A stretch of 64,000 bases of DNA from Ziziphus jujuba (lineage: Eukaryota > Streptophyta > Magnoliopsida > Rosales > Rhamnaceae), in the NCBI RefSeq assembly GCF_031755915.1, contig NC_083382.1, positions 2,976,001-3,040,000 on the forward strand, read 5' to 3'. The first letter of the stretch is position 1; each line of letters begins with the position of its first letter. Both the position numbers and the translations under genes were made by a program. Below, one piece after another: positions 60,484 to 64,000 of this stretch. The notes beneath the pieces were generated by a model. The model made no database searches and was not told the origin of the DNA. It saw only the letters and a program-made list of their open reading frames with translations.

Positions 60484-61132
60484 AAATCTAAAATTTTAAT
60501 TATTTATTTTATAAATAAATTATTCTATCCTTACAAATTAGAAGTGTATGTTTTATTGTATATTTATTTATAATTTTTATTAATTTTATATTTGTAAATT
60601 TTAATTGATTTATTTTGCATTTTAAAGATTATTTATATTTTTGTCTTTTAATTTAATGTTAATTTAATTATTCATTAAATTTTTTTTAATATTAAAATTT
60701 AATTTCTGAAATGCTTACTCCCTATTGCCTTAGGATTTATGCCTCGCCTTATAACAACAAAAATGCTTCATCTTGTGCTTTTGCCTTTTAAAATATCGAT
60801 TAAAATGTAAGTACCCTGCACTTTTTCAAGGGTTAGGAATTCCCCTAAACTATATTTTCATAATAATTTTCCTAAATTTTTATTACTCTAGCACTTATAT
60901 TTTCTACCATCAATTTACATTGATTGATTTGATAACAATAACGCTAGGGACTCCAAATTGTTTACATATTGATGTTGCCAAATATCATGTTACAATTTTT
61001 GATGATTGATGTCGCAGTTGTATGTAACACTATTGAAATGATAACTCCATTCATTTGGAGATAGTCTTAAATGCTTGAATGGAAATAAAAAGAAAAACGA
61101 GTATTTCATGTATGTAAAACTTGGGTTTTTCT
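60484..61132. repeat. 650-bp direct repeat, copy 2
   Basis: Same sequence and orientation as 58055-58706. It directly abuts the NBS-LRR fragment. Confidence 0.85.
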
Positions 61133-61181
61133 TTTCTTTTTTTTTTGGGGTTAGGAATTACAATAATATTGTTTAAGTAAT

Positions 61182-61232
<51 letters not shown>

Positions 61233-61600
61233 TGTTTCTTGCTTCTAAAAATAATAAAACGTGTACTATATTTCTTAATTCTAAAATCATTTTCTAAAAA
61301 AAATTGAAAAAAAAAAACTATTGAGACTCAGTAACTTTTATAAATTCACCTGCCATTTTAATAATTTTTTTTTCTTTTAAATCTCTTTCTCTCTATTTTA
61401 AAAATAATAATAATAATTTTTTTTAAAAAAATTTAAGTATCTTTACAAACAAACATTTTAAGTAAGAGAACTGAAAAAAAGGTACATAAAAGCATGCGCC
61501 AAAACGGCGACGTTTTGCCCCCACACTTTTAAAAAATTTGACCGTTGAAAGCCGTTTGTATAAATTGTATTCCCCATTTTATCCGTTTTCTGAGGAACCC
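61133..61600. other. Intergenic
   Basis: No gene is seen. A (TA)n tract lies at 61181-61230, with several A/T runs. Confidence 0.6.
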
Positions 61601-61618
61601 CCTGACCTTCACGAGGCG

Positions 61619-61696
61619 ATGATGATGGCTGAGGAATCGGACTCCACCACCAAGACGACGACGATGTCCAAAGGGCAAGACCACCCAGATCACTAA
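61619..61696 (+). other. Possible start exon or short upstream frame of an unresolved gene
   Basis: ATGATGATGGCTGAGGAATC opens a short frame (MMMAEESDSTTKTTT..) that stops after about 25 codons. The GC-richer, ACGACGACG-containing context is unlike the surrounding DNA and looks like a gene 5' end. I cannot join it to later exons with confidence. Confidence 0.3.
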
Positions 61697-61739
61697 GGAA
61701 TTCGTACCCATGCCCCTTCTTGTAAGTTCGTCCCCCCAC

Positions 61740-62680
61740 TTCTCTGTTTTCTTTGTTTGAAGAATTTCTTACCTAATTTTGCCGAATTAGGTTTTGTTTG
61801 GAGTTTGGAATCTATTGGGTGAAGAGAAAAATAGTTATTATTTTTCCGAAAACAGAGGAAAACGAGGCTACTTAAAGAACCAAAAAGGAGTAGCCGACCC
61901 TAATCGCTGAATTAACGATTTCTGACTTTCTCTGTTTTCTTTGTTTGAAGAGTTTCTTGCCGAATCAGGTTTTGTTTGGAGTTTGGAATCTATCGGGCAA
62001 AAGGCAAATTAGGGTTTTGTTTTCTTTTTTTTTTTTTTTTTTTCACGATTTAGTTTAACTAAACAAGGAAAAAAAGATGTCTTAAATGTTTATGTATTTT
62101 ATTTTTCCTCTTAAGGCCTTAGATATATTAGTTCTTAGCTCTTGCTTATTTGTGTTTTCTTAGTTATTTAATTTCTGTTAGCTTGATTTTATAATAACTA
62201 TGCCAAGTTTTGAACTTAGGAAAATTGCTTTCAGCTATCATTAAACTCAACCTTGTCATGGCAGTCTGATTCGTAGAAAAAACAATTTCCAAACCAATTG
62301 CATCCATATTAGCCACAATTCAATGTTGGCAAAGAGCAAATTAGCGTTTTGTTTTCTTTTTCTTCACTATTTAGTGTAACTAAACAAGGTAAAAAAAATC
62401 TTTAATGTTTTTGTATTTTATTTTTCCTCTTGATCCGAGGAGGAAAGAATATCTTGTGCACAATCTTATGACTAGTTTAGTTTTGATGATCTTAATCCTT
62501 GCATGCTTGCTTAGTTTGTTTTTTTATTTTTCGTCTTTGGCGTGATACGACTAATAAGTACATCACATGAAAGAAATGCTGGTACTATCCTAGTCATGTA
62601 TCCTGAACCATCAATTAAGGCCTTAGATATATTAGTTCTTACTTCTTAGTTATTGATGTTATAGTTGAATATTACTTATT
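61740..62680. repeat. Diverged tandem duplications
   Basis: TTTTCTTTGTTTGAAGA.TTTCTT with TTGGAGTTTGGAATCTAT occurs at about 61748 and 61938. TTTAGT.TAACTAAACAAGG with TATTTTATTTTTCCTCTT occurs at about 62050 and 62372. AAGGCCTTAGATATATTAGT occurs at about 62114 and 62620. These look like duplicated intron or UTR parts. Confidence 0.55.
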
Positions 62681-62687
62681 AAGGTAC

Positions 62688-62780
62688 ATACTGCTGGCGA
62701 AGAGCTTTGGGGCAGAGAACAAACTGGAGCCAGAGAGAAAAACCCAGTTGGCCAAGAAAGCTAGGACTGCACCTCTAACA
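62688..62780 (+). other. Candidate internal exon of an unrecognised gene
   Basis: One frame is open and basic: LLAKSFGAENKLEPERKTQL, then AKKARTAPL, ending at an ACAG|GTTGCT donor-like site. No homology is recognised. With the segment at 61619 it may belong to a plus-strand gene running to the right, but splice links are not shown. Confidence 0.3.
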
Positions 62781-63690
62781 GGTTGCTGTTTATCTCTCTT
62801 TTGTTATTATTTCATTATCAAAGATGTGGCTTAGGATTCCATTGGTGAAGACTAAGGATGACTGCATGCATGCAAGCTCTTATCGTTTGGTAAGCAAATC
62901 TCCTTTTCAATTGACCTTCACTATTGATATTATTCCTTTTATACAATTCCAACTTCTGCATAAATGTAAATCAGGATAGTAGAGATTTGCAATCTTGTGT
63001 TCCCTCCATTGAGATTTCAAGAAATTGATTGGTAAGGAGTGCTTCAAATGGTAGTTGGTTTTTGGCTCCTTTTCTTTTTTATTGATATGTTGAGATGTTT
63101 CGTATTTCCACATTATTTGACCTTTGATTGAGATGCTTAAATACCCAGACGTACAATTTGGAACGGGTTTCTTAACAGTGGGGTTCAAAATCCCTTGTTG
63201 CTGTATGGTTGAGTGCTGAGATGTCCTGGTCGTGTTAGAAATTTGGCTTCACCTGTTCTCCGAGGTAGGTGAATATTAACTCTTAATCCTTGTTCAAGTG
63301 CCAACTTTTATATACTGTGCCAAATTTTTAATATTACATAAATTAATATATAGTGTCTAAATCTTCCTGTTAGATCAATTTTTCTTATCTTCAATGATAT
63401 GGATTTTTGAGATGCCGTAGATTTGTTATTTTATAAGAAATTAACCTGTTTGTTTGATTGACGTCTTTTATCGACAGCACATTTTGACAACTGTTTCCCG
63501 ATGAGATTGTCGACATCTGCTTAATGCTTCTAGGCTGCATACAAATTAGAAAATAAGGTTTGGGGCTGTATAACAAAGTTTGTAATGAGAACTCTGTTTA
63601 ATAAAATAAATATGAAATTTTGGGTGTTTGGGTGAAGAGAAACTCTCGGGCATTGCCTGAGGTTCTCTTCCCTCTTGAGTCTTGTGTGGG
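62781..63690. other. Unassigned DNA
   Basis: No convincing coding region is seen. It may be intron or UTR of the candidate gene on the left. The minus-strand frames at 62907-63188 and 63391-63576 are not supported. Confidence 0.4.
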
Positions 63691-64000
63691 ATGGTGTGTT
63701 GTGTGTGGCTCTCTTCTTTGTCTCTCATTTGCCTTCCTCCCATTTCAATCTTTTTTTCTTTTCCCGCGCCAATTTCACACTTTGCATTTTGTTTCTGCAT
63801 TTTCCTCTCCTCTCTCTCTGTATCCTTTCTTGCTTGACTTTATTTTCTCTATTTTCTCTTTTTTGTTATCTCTTTACTTTTTCTCACTACTTTTTCTTTA
63901 TACATTTTTCCCATTTTTTCTCTCTCTTTTCTTTCTCAAAAACACTATCTACTTTCTTTCTAGTATTCTACTCTGTTTCTTTTTTACTTTCTCTTGCTGC
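63691..64000. other. Pyrimidine-rich tract
   Basis: About 300 bases of mostly C and T, with repeated TCTCTC, TTTTCT and CTTTCT words, run to the end of the window. Such tracts occur in plant promoters and 5' UTRs. Confidence 0.6.

Overview
The window is nuclear DNA of a flowering plant, most likely a eudicot. It is strongly AT-rich, has many (TA)n microsatellites and introns with GT/AG borders, and holds plant-only families: 23 kDa jasmonate-induced proteins, a PLATZ zinc-finger protein, an NBS-LRR fragment, and LTR, TRIM, MITE, LINE, Mutator-like and CACTA-like transposons. I cannot fix the species. A Rosales genome is a guess from the gene families only. No rRNA, tRNA or CRISPR array was seen.

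Positions 1-40400 form a two-family gene cluster. Three two-exon genes on the minus strand (5452-6181, 29722-30455, 34642-35498) encode 23 kDa jasmonate-induced-like proteins. Two three-exon genes on the plus strand (25718-27138, 38567-40373) encode paralogous proteins of about 362 residues that I do not recognise. They have a long charged helical N-terminal part and a C-terminal glycine-zipper hydrophobic hairpin. The families alternate, which suggests duplication of a mixed block. The spacers carry a decayed module (the X-Y module) repeated many times, and they were enlarged by transposons: a minus-strand solo gypsy LTR (996-4161), a 334-bp TRIM with target-site duplication (6547-6880), a truncated gypsy element (14228-19265), and a LINE fragment split by a Tourist-like MITE (23395-24075).

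Positions 41066-54400 are one 13.3-kb Mutator-like element, shown by a perfect 9-bp target duplication (CTAATTATA) and degenerate terminal inverted repeats. It carries pieces of host genes: a broken class 3 lipase fragment joined to the 3' exons of a queuosine-salvage gene, and a short start exon of an unknown gene. It also carries nested repeats, notably a 254-bp palindrome-rich array that turns into inverted orientation (about 45930-50600). I saw no transposase.

Positions 54410-64000 hold one clearly intact gene, a four-exon PLATZ gene on the minus strand (55067-57087). Beyond it are a pair of nearly identical 650-bp direct repeats around an NBS-LRR fragment, and an unresolved candidate gene start near the right edge.
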